From positions 1 to 28,301 of the forward strand of contig JAEWRC010000061.1 in NCBI GenBank assembly GCA_023460175.1: a stretch of 28,301 nt of DNA. The letters run 5' to 3'. Made by a program: the position numbers and the translations under genes. Each line of letters opens with the position of its first letter. Position 1 is the stretch's first letter. The DNA comes from Actinomycetes bacterium. Its GTDB lineage: Bacteria > Actinomycetota > Actinomycetes > Mycobacteriales > Mycobacteriaceae. The notes beneath the pieces are model-generated. The model saw nothing but the letters and a program-made list of their open reading frames with translations. It ran no database searches and had not been told where the DNA came from. Positions 20,797 through 28,147 of this stretch are shown here, in pieces.

Positions 20797-22725
20797 GTCC
20801 GCCACCTGCTCGGCGAGCTTCTCCGGATGCAGCATCTCCGCGTACCGGCACTGCTCCGGAATCCCGAACGCGTCGACCAGCAGTTCGGCGTAGGGACGCA
20901 ACCGACGGCACCGGTCGTTGATCCCGCGGGTGACGGCCTTGGCGCGTTCGGTGGACAGGTAGCGGTGCTCGATCCACCAGGCCTTGTCCTTGTCGATCAC
21001 GCTGAGCGCGTACAGGTCACACACCATCCCGAGGATCTCGCGGGCCTCGTCATCCTCACACGCGTCGATGCCGGCGACGAACGCCTCGAGGATCACCCGG
21101 TCGATGTGCGCCTGTGCGGCGTGCAGCACGTGGTCCTGCACGGCGTTGAACGCGTCGAACGCCGACATCTCCTTGGCCTTGCCCTGGAGCCGACGGGCCA
21201 CCGAGGCCAGCATGTACTCCTCGCGGTCTTCGAACATCTGGACCTGGGTGCCGCGGTTGAACAGGCTGCCCTCCTCCTCGTTGTCCTGCCGGGTGTCGAG
21301 GATGGTCTGGATGATGGTCTCCGCCGCGGTGCGCTTGAGCACGCGCTCACCGGCGAAGTTGGCGGCGAAGCGCACCCACTCCACCGGGCTCATGCCCTTG
21401 ATGTCGTCGGCGTAGGCGGTCAGCAACTGCTTGGCCACCAGTTGGGTCAGCACGTGGTTGTCGCCCTCGAAGGTGGTGAAGACGTCGGTGTCGGCCTTCA
21501 GGGCGATCAGCCGGTTCTCGGCCATGTACCCGGCGCCGCCGCACGCCTCGCGGGCCTCCTGGATGGCGCGGGTGGCGTGCCAGGTGTTGGCGGCCTTCAA
21601 CCCGGCCGCGCGCGATTCCAGCTCCTGCTGCTCCTCGGGGTCGGGGTCGTCGGCGGTCTGCAACTCGTGGCACTTGGCCACCAGCTCGTTCTGGGCGAAC
21701 TGCAGCGCGTAGGACTCGGCGATCAGCGGCAGCAGCCGGCGCTGGTGCACCAGGTAGTCCATGATGACCACCTCCTCGCCGGTGTCCGGGTCGTCGAACT
21801 GCTTGCGCTGCAGGCCATACCGGGTGGCGATGTCGAGGGCCACCCGCGCGGCGGCGGCCGCGCTGCCCCCGACGGTGACCCGGCCGCGGATCAGCGTGCC
21901 GAGCATGGTGAAGAAGCGCCGGCCGGTGCTCTCGATCGGCGAGCTGTAGGTGCCGTCGGCGGAGACGTCGGCGTACTTGTTGAGCAGATTCTCCCGCGGC
22001 ACCCGCACCTGGTCGAACACGATCCGGCCGTTGTCCACCCCGGGCAGCCCGCCCTTGTAGTGGCAGTCGGAGGTGGTGATGCCGGGCAGGTCGTTGCCGT
22101 CGTCGTCGCGGATGGGTACGACGAAGCAGTGCACCCCGTGGCCCTCGCCGTCAGGCGTGATCAGCTGCGCGAAAACCGCGGCGACGCGCGCGGTTTCGGC
22201 GGCGCCGCCGATGTAGTCCTTGCGTGCGCTCGGGGTGGGCGAGTGGATGACGAACTCTTCGGTGGCCGGGTCGTAGGTGGCGGTGGTCTCCAGCGACTGC
22301 ACGTCGGAGCCGTGGCCGGTCTCGGTCATCGCGAAGCAGCCGAGCAGATCCAGGTCGATGAGCTTCTGGACGTAGGCCTCGTGGTGGCGTTCGGTGCCCA
22401 GGTTCTCGATGGCGCCGCCGAACAGTCCCCACTGCACCCCGGCCTTGACCATCAGCGACAGGTCGCTCATGGCCAGCATCTCGATCTGCGTGACGGCGGC
22501 GCCGACGTCGCCGTTGCCGCCGTGTTCCTTCTTGAAGCCGTCTTCGGCGGCGCCGGCGGCCGCCATGATCTTGAGTTGCTCGGCGACCTTCGTCCGCGCG
22601 ATCACCGTGTTGGGCGTGTAGTGCGGCCGGAAAACATCCTTGGACAGCTCCGCGCGCACGCGGTTCTTCACGTCGCGCCACCGGCCATCGAGGGTGTTCT
22701 GCAAGTGCTCCGCGGTTGTCGTCAT
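20788..22725 (-). CDS. Acyl-CoA dehydrogenase of the acyl-CoA oxidase (ACOX) type
   Basis: The 645-residue flavoprotein oxidises acyl-CoA to trans-2-enoyl-CoA in beta-oxidation. The layout is ACOX-like: an N-terminal helical domain, and a beta domain with FAMTETGHGSDVQSLETTA (131-149) and DYIGGAAETA. A helical domain contains REACGGAGYMAENR (392-405) and the catalytic Glu420 in TTFEGDNHVLTQL, the TFEGDN form typical of oxidases. A C-terminal extension (about 480-645) resembles the ACOX C-terminal domain. Whether it uses O2 or an electron-transfer flavoprotein cannot be told from sequence alone. ATG 22725 sits 7 nt after TACGGT, fixing the start; upstream in-frame codons to 22803 are unlikely. 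Substrate chain length is unknown. Confidence 0.92.
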   Translation of the reverse strand: MTTTAEHLQNTLDGRWRDVKNRVRAELSKDVFRPHYTPNTVIARTKVAEQLKIMAAAGAAEDGFKKEHGGNGDVGAAVTQIEMLAMSDLSLMVKAGVQWGLFGGAIENLGTERHHEAYVQKLIDLDLLGCFAMTETGHGSDVQSLETTATYDPATEEFVIHSPTPSARKDYIGGAAETARVAAVFAQLITPDGEGHGVHCFVVPIRDDDGNDLPGITTSDCHYKGGLPGVDNGRIVFDQVRVPRENLLNKYADVSADGTYSSPIESTGRRFFTMLGTLIRGRVTVGGSAAAAARVALDIATRYGLQRKQFDDPDTGEEVVIMDYLVHQRRLLPLIAESYALQFAQNELVAKCHELQTADDPDPEEQQELESRAAGLKAANTWHATRAIQEAREACGGAGYMAENRLIALKADTDVFTTFEGDNHVLTQLVAKQLLTAYADDIKGMSPVEWVRFAANFAGERVLKRTAAETIIQTILDTRQDNEEEGSLFNRGTQVQMFEDREEYMLASVARRLQGKAKEMSAFDAFNAVQDHVLHAAQAHIDRVILEAFVAGIDACEDDEAREILGMVCDLYALSVIDKDKAWWIEHRYLSTERAKAVTRGINDRCRRLRPYAELLVDAFGIPEQCRYAEMLHPEKLAEQVADGA

Positions 22726-22731
22726 AATTCG

Positions 22732-22737
22732 ACCGTA
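22732..22737 (-). promoter_or_regulatory. Putative -10 element (TACGGT) of the acyl-CoA oxidase-like gene
   Basis: TACGGT on the minus strand (22737 to 22732) puts +1 at 22725, the first base of the ATG. Confidence 0.45.
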
Positions 22738-22825
22738 GCCCTTGGACGACGACCGCAAACGTGTCTCCGCCAACCCAGGCAAGCCTGAGTTGGGGCCGGT
22801 CACGACGCTGGCGTTGAATCTAGGT

Positions 22826-23530
22826 ATGCCGAGGCCCCTGCCGCATGATTTCGATCACGAGCATCCCGACGTGACCGGGGGCTGGCTGCGGGCCGCGACG
22901 TTCGGGGCGATGGACGGACTGGTCAGCAACACCGCGCTGATCGCCGGGGTGGCCGCCGGCGCCGATTCCAGCGCGGTGGTCCTGGCCGGGGTGGCCGGTC
23001 TGCTGGCCGGGGCGTTCTCCATGGCGCTGGGCGAGTACACCTCGGTGACCACCGCCAACGAGCAGATCGACGCGGAGGTGCGCGTCGAGAAGCGTGCGTT
23101 CAAGCTGTTCCCGGAGGCCGAGCAGCGCGAGATGACGGTGGCGTTCCAGGAGATGGGGCTCTCGGCGGACACCGCGCAGCGCGCCGCCGCCGAACTGCAC
23201 CGCGACAAGCATCAGGCGCTGCGCGTGCACCTGGTGACCGAACTCGGCGTCGACCCCACCGAGAAACCGTCGCCGCGGCTGGCCGCGGTGTCGTCGTTCC
23301 TGATGTTCTGCATCGGCGCGATCGTCCCGCTGATCCCGTACCTGCTCGGCTACGCGTCGCTGACTGCCGGGCTGATCTGCGGCGGCGTCGGGCTGATCAT
23401 CGCCGGGGCGACGGCCGCGCACTTCACCAAGCAGCCGCTGTGGTTCGGCGGGGCGCGCCAGTTGCTGTTCGGGGCGATAGCCATCGGCGCGACCTACGTC
23501 GTCGGGTTGCTCGTGGGTCAGGTCGTCTGA
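22826..23530 (+). CDS. VIT1/CCC1-family Fe2+/Mn2+ transporter
   Basis: The 234-residue membrane protein has five predicted helices: two before and three after a cytoplasmic helical metal-binding domain (about 75-150, rich in Glu/His/Gln). Family motifs are FGAMDGLVSNTALIAGV with D30 and GAFSMALGEYTS with E70, the transport-path residues of VIT1. Such transporters export Fe2+ or Mn2+ by proton exchange. ATG 22826 was chosen because the conserved sequence begins after it; the frame opens at TTG 22742 but those residues look non-coding and would run close to the divergent promoter. A weak hexamer TTGAAT ends 7 nt before the ATG. The next gene starts on the base after its stop. Confidence 0.9.
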   Translation: MPRPLPHDFDHEHPDVTGGWLRAATFGAMDGLVSNTALIAGVAAGADSSAVVLAGVAGLLAGAFSMALGEYTSVTTANEQIDAEVRVEKRAFKLFPEAEQREMTVAFQEMGLSADTAQRAAAELHRDKHQALRVHLVTELGVDPTEKPSPRLAAVSSFLMFCIGAIVPLIPYLLGYASLTAGLICGGVGLIIAGATAAHFTKQPLWFGGARQLLFGAIAIGATYVVGLLVGQVV

Positions 23531-24550
23531 GTGCTGCGCGTCGTGGCGCTGGTGGCCGCGGTGGCGGTGGCCTGCGCCCCGGTGGCCGGCGCGGAACTGC
23601 GCTACCTGGACCAGGTGCGGGTCCCGCACGGGGAGGTGTTCGACGGCACGGTCATCGGTGGGCTCTCGGCGATCAGCTACCACCCCGGCGAGGATCGCTA
23701 CTACGTGCTCAGCGACGACAAGGCCCAACGCGGGCCGGCGCGGTTCTACACCGTGGATCTGCCGGTGCGGGACAACAGGTTCGGCGACGTGGGCTTCACC
23801 GGCATGCACCCGCTGGCCGGGGCCGGCGACGCCGACGCCGAGGGGTTGGCGGTCGACGCGCCGCGGGGCAGGTTGTACTGGTCGACCGAGGGCGGGCGGC
23901 CCGGCGGCGACGGTGCGCCCGTGCTGCAGCCGTGGATCCGGATCGCCGGTCTCGACGGCAGCGCCCTCGGCGAGTTCGCGCTGCCGGCCAATTTCGTGGT
24001 GGCGCCGGAGCAGGACCGGGGAATCCGCGCGAACAACGGGCTCGAGGGGCTGGCGCTGAGCCCCGGCGGCGGGTCGCTGTTCGCCGGCCTGGAGGAGCCG
24101 CTCTACGAAGACCCGCCCGCACTGACCCGCATCACCGAGTTCGACGTCGAGGCCCGAAAACCCGTCGCGCAGTACGCCTATCGGCTGGAGCCCGCGCCGG
24201 TCGGGCGGTCCAACGGGCTCTCGGGCATGGTGGCGCTGTCGCAGACGTCGTTGCTGACCATCGAGCGCGCCGGTGGGCCGGGGCCGACGATCCGGCTGTT
24301 CCGGGCCGAGATCGGCGCGGCGACCGACACTCTGGCCGCCGCGGTGCTGCCCGCCGACGTGGTGCCGATGACCAAGACCCTGGTGGCCGACCTGAGCGCC
24401 GCCGGCGGGCCGGTGCCGCTGGACAACATCGAGGGCATCACGCTGGGGCCGGCCGACGCGGTGGTCCTGGTCAGCGACGACAACTTCAACCCGGCCCAGG
24501 TGACGCAGTTCCTGCTGCTGTCCGGCCCGCGCCGAGAAGAAGCCAAGTGA
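23531..24550 (+). CDS. Secreted esterase-like/phytase-like protein
   Basis: The 339-residue protein has a signal peptide (MLRVVALVAAVAVACAPVAGA, cleavage near 21). The mature part looks like a beta-propeller of the esterase-like activity of phytase family: GLSAISYHPGEDRYYVLSDD (44-63), DAEGLAVDAPRGRLYWSTEG, NNGLEGLALSPGG and LDNIEGITLGP. Repeated (E/S)G(L/I)(A/S/T) elements with acidic residues suggest metal and substrate binding. Substrates of the family are poorly defined (phosphomono- or diesters). Cys15 lies in the signal region, but a classical lipobox is not clear. GTG 23531 abuts the TGA of the VIT gene, so the two are co-transcribed and coupled. It converges on marR, 30 bp apart. Confidence 0.82.
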   Translation: MLRVVALVAAVAVACAPVAGAELRYLDQVRVPHGEVFDGTVIGGLSAISYHPGEDRYYVLSDDKAQRGPARFYTVDLPVRDNRFGDVGFTGMHPLAGAGDADAEGLAVDAPRGRLYWSTEGGRPGGDGAPVLQPWIRIAGLDGSALGEFALPANFVVAPEQDRGIRANNGLEGLALSPGGGSLFAGLEEPLYEDPPALTRITEFDVEARKPVAQYAYRLEPAPVGRSNGLSGMVALSQTSLLTIERAGGPGPTIRLFRAEIGAATDTLAAAVLPADVVPMTKTLVADLSAAGGPVPLDNIEGITLGPADAVVLVSDDNFNPAQVTQFLLLSGPRREEAK

Positions 24551-24580
24551 CACCCCGTCCTGGGGAAACGTGTACGGCAG

Positions 24581-25066
24581 CTACTTCTCGGCGGCAGACG
24601 CGGCAGACGCGGCAGACGCGGCGGACCCGGCAGACGCGGCAGACCCGGACTCCAACAACCGCCGGAATACCCCGACGGCGGACTCCAGCACCTCCCGGTC
24701 GGCCTCGTCGAGGGCCGCGAGCAGGGGATCGACCACCGCGGCCCGGTCGGCGCGCACCTGCTGCAACGTGCGCACGCCCCGGTCGGTGATGCGGATCAAC
24801 ACCGCGCGGGCATCGGAGGGGTCCGGGGTGCGGGTGGCCAGCCCGGCCTGCTCCAGGCGGCGGACCTGGGTGGTCATGGTCGGCTGCGAGCAGTTGTCGC
24901 GCTGGGCCAGGTCCGAGATGCGCGCCTCGCCGGATTCGTCGATCATGGACAGCAGCCGGGCCTGGGCCCACGGCAGCGGCGGTCGGCTGCGCTGGGTGGC
25001 CATCCGGTTGAACCGGGCCACGACGGACAGCAGTTCCACCCCGAGCTCACTGCTTGGCGACGACAT
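24581..25066 (-). CDS. MarR-family transcriptional regulator (Rv2327-like)
   Basis: The 161-residue protein has a MarR winged helix: LLSMIDESGEARISDLAQRDNCSQPTMTTQVRRLEQAGL (recognition helix SQPTMTTQVRRLE) and the wing TPDPSDARAVLIRITDRG. A dimerisation helix around AALDEADREVLESAVGVFRRLLE follows. The C-terminus ends in a low-complexity (Ser-Ala-Ala) repeat encoded by a 9-bp tandem array and is probably dispensable. It is divergent from the ECF transporter across 78 bp that contain an ATAGC-TTT-GCTAT palindrome, so it most likely autoregulates and controls the transporter. TAACGT ends 7 nt before the ATG, indicating a leaderless mRNA. M. tuberculosis has the same pairing (Rv2327/Rv2326c) from memory. 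Confidence 0.92.
   Translation of the reverse strand: MSSPSSELGVELLSVVARFNRMATQRSRPPLPWAQARLLSMIDESGEARISDLAQRDNCSQPTMTTQVRRLEQAGLATRTPDPSDARAVLIRITDRGVRTLQQVRADRAAVVDPLLAALDEADREVLESAVGVFRRLLESGSAASAGSAASAASAASAAEK
24591..24644. repeat. 9-bp tandem repeat, six units
   Basis: GCGGCAGAC is repeated six times head to tail; units 4 and 5 each differ by one base and a partial seventh follows. It lies at the 3' end of marR and encodes Ser-Ala-Ala units on the minus strand. The unit length is a multiple of three, so copy-number change keeps the frame. Confidence 0.92.
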
Positions 25067-25072
25067 GCCCCC

Positions 25073-25078
25073 ACGTTA
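25073..25078 (-). promoter_or_regulatory. Putative -10 element (TAACGT) of marR
   Basis: TAACGT on the minus strand (25078 to 25073) puts +1 at 25066, the marR ATG. It adjoins the palindrome at 25080-25092. Confidence 0.45.
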
Positions 25079-25079
25079 G

Positions 25080-25092
25080 ATAGCTTTGCTAT
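25080..25092. promoter_or_regulatory. Palindrome, probable MarR operator
   Basis: ATAGC-TTT-GCTAT is a perfect 5-bp inverted repeat set in an AT-rich stretch (25076-25100) directly upstream of the marR -10. MarR proteins usually bind such sites in divergent control regions; the assignment is inference. Confidence 0.6.
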
Positions 25093-25144
25093 GTAGATCA
25101 ACCCGACTCCGGGCGCAGCGCCGCGACCCTGGCAGAATCGTGAA

Positions 25145-27229
25145 ATGACCGCAACCCGGCCCGCACCCCGTCCTGCGCGGGCCGGTTCGTTGCGCCCCGC
25201 CGAGATGGCCCAGGCCTCCGTCATGGCCGCGCTGTCCGCGGCATGCGCGGTGATCGCCGTCGTCGTGCCCTTTGCGCAGGGCGTTTCCCTGCTCGGCATG
25301 GTGCCCATGGGGCTGCTGGCCTACCGCTACCGGCTGCGGGCGCTGATCTCCGCGGCCTTCGCCGGCGGCGCGATCGCCTTCCTGGTGGCCGGCCTCGGCG
25401 GCTTCATGACCGTCATGATCTGCGCCTACATCGGCGGGCTCACCGGCATCGTCAAACGCAAGGGCCGCGGTGTGCTGACGGTGCTGGGCACCAGCATGAT
25501 CGCCGGTCTGGCGTTCGGCCTGTTCGTGGTGGTGGCGTTGCTGGGGCTGTCTCGGCTGCGGGTGCTGATCTTCGACACCATCACGGCCAATGCCACCGGC
25601 CTGGCCCGCTTCAACGAGGCCGCGGCCCGGTTCACGGACTGGCTGGGGGTGCCGCCGTTCACCTGGCTGGGCGACGGGCTGGCCGCGACGGCGGATCCGA
25701 TCCGCGACGTGGTGGAGTGGGGCCTGCAGTACTGGCCGCTGCTGGTGATCGGCTACGCGGTGTGGTCGATCATGTTCACCTCGCTGATCGGGTGGTGGGT
25801 GCTGTCCCGGGTGCTCGAACAGCTGCGCGGCATCCCCGACGTCCACAAGCTCGAGACCCCCGGGCCCGGTACCCCCGGCCCGCTGCCCGTGCAGCTGCGC
25901 GATGTCCGGTTCCGCTATCCCGGCGCCGAGCACGACGCGCTGTCGCCCATCGACCTGGACATCGACGTGGGCGAACACATCGCCGTCACCGGTGCCAACG
26001 GTTCCGGCAAGACCACCCTGATGCTGCTGCTCGCCGGCCGCGAACCCACCTCCGGCACGGTGGCGCGGCCGGGCGCGGTGGCGCTCGGCGAGGCCAAGGG
26101 GACCTCGGTGGTGCTGCAGCACCCCGAAAGTCAGGTGCTGGGGACCCGCGTCGCCGACGACGTGGTGTGGGGGCTGCCGCCGGGCCGCGAGGTCGACGTC
26201 GAGGCCCTGCTCGACGAGGTGGGCCTGACCGGCATGGGGGAGCGCGACACCGGCGGACTGTCCGGCGGCGAGTTGCAGCGCCTGGCCGTCGCCGGCGCGC
26301 TGGCCCGCAACCCGTCGCTGCTGATCGCCGACGAGGTCACCTCGATGGTCGATCAGGCCGGCCGCGACGCCCTGCTCGAGGTGCTCTCCGGGCTGACCCG
26401 GCGGCACCCGATGAGCGTCCTGCAGATCACCCACTACGCCGGGGAGGCCGCGTCGGCCAACCGCATCGTGAGCCTGTCGGAATCCCGCGACAACACCGAG
26501 ATGGTCGGCACCGCCGTCGTGCCCAGCGCCACCGGCGCCGTCGACCACGGCGGCGCCACCCCGGTCATCGAATTCGACCGGGTCAGCCACGAGTACGGGG
26601 CGGGTACGCCGTGGGCCAAGATGGCCTTGCGCGACATCAGCTTCACCGTGCACGAGGGCGACGGTGTCCTCATCCACGGCGGCAACGGGTCCGGCAAGTC
26701 GACGCTGGCCTGGATCATGGCCGGCCTGATCACCCCGACCTCCGGGGCGGTGCGGGTGGACGGTAAACCGGCCGTCGAGCAGTCCGGCGCGGTGGCGGTC
26801 GCGTTCCAGGCCGCCCGCCTGCAGCTGCTGCGGCCTCGGGTGGACCTCGAGGTGGCCTCGGCGGCGGGGTTCCCGCCCGACGACCACGACCGGGTGGTCG
26901 CGGCGCTGGCTCGGGTCGGCCTCGACGCTGCCCTGGCGCGCCGACGCATCGACCAGCTCTCCGGCGGGCAGATGCGCCGGGTGGTGCTCGCGGGCCTACT
27001 CGCGCGCTCGCCGCGGGTGCTGATCCTCGACGAGCCGCTGGCCGGGGTCGACGCCGCCAACCAGCGCAACCTGCTGGTGCTGCTCGAGGAGTTGCGCCGC
27101 GAAACCGGCCTGACGGTGGTGGTGATCTCGCACGACTTCGAGGGCCTGGCCGGACTGTGCCCCCGCACCCTGCATCTCAAGGACGGCGTGCTGGAATCCG
27201 CGGCGGAATCGGCGAAGGAGCTGTCATGA
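25145..27229 (+). CDS. ECF transporter, fused S component and two ATPases (Rv2326c-like)
   Basis: The 694-residue fusion has an N-terminal membrane domain (about 22-225, at least five helices, DUF2232/S-component-like). Two complete ABC ATPases follow. NBD1 has Walker A GANGSGKT (283-290), LSGGE (372-376), Walker B with Glu397 (LLIADE) and H-loop His430. NBD2 has GGNGSGKS (512-519), LSGGQ (605-609), LILDEP with Glu630 and His663. Both sites look catalytically intact. With the overlapping ecfT gene it supplies every part of an energy-coupling factor importer. The substrate is unknown, and no riboswitch-sized leader exists (the ATG is 7 nt after a CAGAAT hexamer at 25133-25138). It is probably repressed by the divergent MarR. 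Confidence 0.92.
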   Translation: MTATRPAPRPARAGSLRPAEMAQASVMAALSAACAVIAVVVPFAQGVSLLGMVPMGLLAYRYRLRALISAAFAGGAIAFLVAGLGGFMTVMICAYIGGLTGIVKRKGRGVLTVLGTSMIAGLAFGLFVVVALLGLSRLRVLIFDTITANATGLARFNEAAARFTDWLGVPPFTWLGDGLAATADPIRDVVEWGLQYWPLLVIGYAVWSIMFTSLIGWWVLSRVLEQLRGIPDVHKLETPGPGTPGPLPVQLRDVRFRYPGAEHDALSPIDLDIDVGEHIAVTGANGSGKTTLMLLLAGREPTSGTVARPGAVALGEAKGTSVVLQHPESQVLGTRVADDVVWGLPPGREVDVEALLDEVGLTGMGERDTGGLSGGELQRLAVAGALARNPSLLIADEVTSMVDQAGRDALLEVLSGLTRRHPMSVLQITHYAGEAASANRIVSLSESRDNTEMVGTAVVPSATGAVDHGGATPVIEFDRVSHEYGAGTPWAKMALRDISFTVHEGDGVLIHGGNGSGKSTLAWIMAGLITPTSGAVRVDGKPAVEQSGAVAVAFQAARLQLLRPRVDLEVASAAGFPPDDHDRVVAALARVGLDAALARRRIDQLSGGQMRRVVLAGLLARSPRVLILDEPLAGVDAANQRNLLVLLEELRRETGLTVVVISHDFEGLAGLCPRTLHLKDGVLESAAESAKELS

Positions 27230-28065
27230 CGGCACCGACGAAACGTCAGCGACGCCCCGTCGTCCTGCTGCGCCCGGTGCCCGGGACGTCGCCCATCCAC
27301 GAGTTGTGGGCCGGCACCAAGCTGCTCGTGGTATTCACGCTTTCGGTGCTGCTGACGTTCTTCCCCGGTTGGGTGCCCATCCTCGGGGTCGGCGTGCTGG
27401 TGCTGGTCGCACTTCGGCTGGCGCACATCAGCCGCGGGGTGCTGCCCACCATCCCGTGGTGGTTGTGGCTGCTGCTGGCCTTCGGGGCGCTGACCGCGGC
27501 CCTGGGCGCCGGTAGTCCCGAAATCACCGTCGGCTCGGTCGAACTGGGCCTGGGCGGGCTGTTGAACTTCACCCGCATCACCTTGCTGGCGGTGACGCTG
27601 CTGGGCCTGTGCATGTTGGTGTCGTGGACGACGAATGTCTCCGACATCGCGCCGGCCATCGCGACGTTGGGCCGTCCGTTCAAGGTGCTGCGAATCCCCG
27701 TCGACGACTGGGCAGTGGCCACTGCGCTCGCGTTGCGCTCGTTCCCCATGCTGCTCGACGAGTTCCGGGTGCTCTACGCGGCCCGCAAGCTGCGGCCCCG
27801 GCCGCACTTCCCGCGGCGGATGCGGCTGCGCCGGCTCGGCTTCGAGATCGTCGACCTGCTGGCGGCGGCCATCACCGCCGCCCTGCGCCGCGGCGACGAG
27901 ATGGGCGACGCGATCACCGCCCGCGGCGGCACGGGCCAGTTCTCGGCGAGCAAGGGGCGGCTCCGCCGCCGCGACGTGGTGGCCCTGGCGATCGTGTTCA
28001 CCTTCTGCGCCGCGGCGATGGGTTCGGAACTGTTCCTGATGGGAACCAGCCCGGGACGTTCCTGA
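27226..28065 (+). CDS. ecfT: ECF transporter transmembrane component EcfT (Rv2325c-like)
   Basis: The 279-residue EcfT/CbiQ-family membrane protein has about five or six helices (around 33-48, 50-66, 77-96, 108-135 and 248-268, with a further helix about 160-175). It carries the two Ala-Arg-x coupling motifs that contact the ATPases, AARK (185-188) and TARG (231-234). Its ATG overlaps the stop of the fused S-A-A gene (ATGA), so stoichiometric expression is likely. Together they form a dedicated (group I) ECF importer. The N-terminus is basic and has no cleavable signal. No terminator is evident after the stop; an inverted repeat at 28087 belongs to the next gene. Confidence 0.92.
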   Translation: MTAPTKRQRRPVVLLRPVPGTSPIHELWAGTKLLVVFTLSVLLTFFPGWVPILGVGVLVLVALRLAHISRGVLPTIPWWLWLLLAFGALTAALGAGSPEITVGSVELGLGGLLNFTRITLLAVTLLGLCMLVSWTTNVSDIAPAIATLGRPFKVLRIPVDDWAVATALALRSFPMLLDEFRVLYAARKLRPRPHFPRRMRLRRLGFEIVDLLAAAITAALRRGDEMGDAITARGGTGQFSASKGRLRRRDVVALAIVFTFCAAAMGSELFLMGTSPGRS

Positions 28066-28086
28066 CGGAGCCGCCCTCTCCCGCAC

Positions 28087-28113
28087 ATGAGAGCCCTCTC
28101 ATCTGGGTCTCAT
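28087..28113. promoter_or_regulatory. Palindrome plus direct repeat upstream of the last gene
   Basis: ATGAGAG-CC-CTCTCAT (28087-28102) is a perfect 16-bp palindrome. Its right half TCTCAT is repeated at 28108-28113, so two TCTCAT copies lie 11 bp apart, about one helical turn. This resembles a dimeric regulator site or an OmpR-type response-regulator box. The cognate protein cannot be named from sequence. Confidence 0.55.
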
Positions 28114-28147
28114 GTCGCGCTCGCGGGGGCCGGGCATGGTGGTCGAT

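Noticed and set aside
20827..22788. 653-codon plus-strand frame opposite the acyl-CoA oxidase-like gene
   Set aside because: Val/Gly/His/Asp-rich complement of a well-supported coding gene.
24591..24644. Possible CRISPR array
   Set aside because: Units are 9 bp, head to tail and without spacers; this is a coding minisatellite.
23440..24789. Plus-strand frame running through the phytase-like gene with an RRTRQT-type repeat end
   Set aside because: It is an off-frame reading of a coding gene; the repeats come from the 9-bp array at the end of marR.
25081..25144. Riboswitch upstream of the ECF transporter
   Set aside because: Only 78 bp separate it from marR, and the predicted transcript starts at the ATG, leaving no leader.
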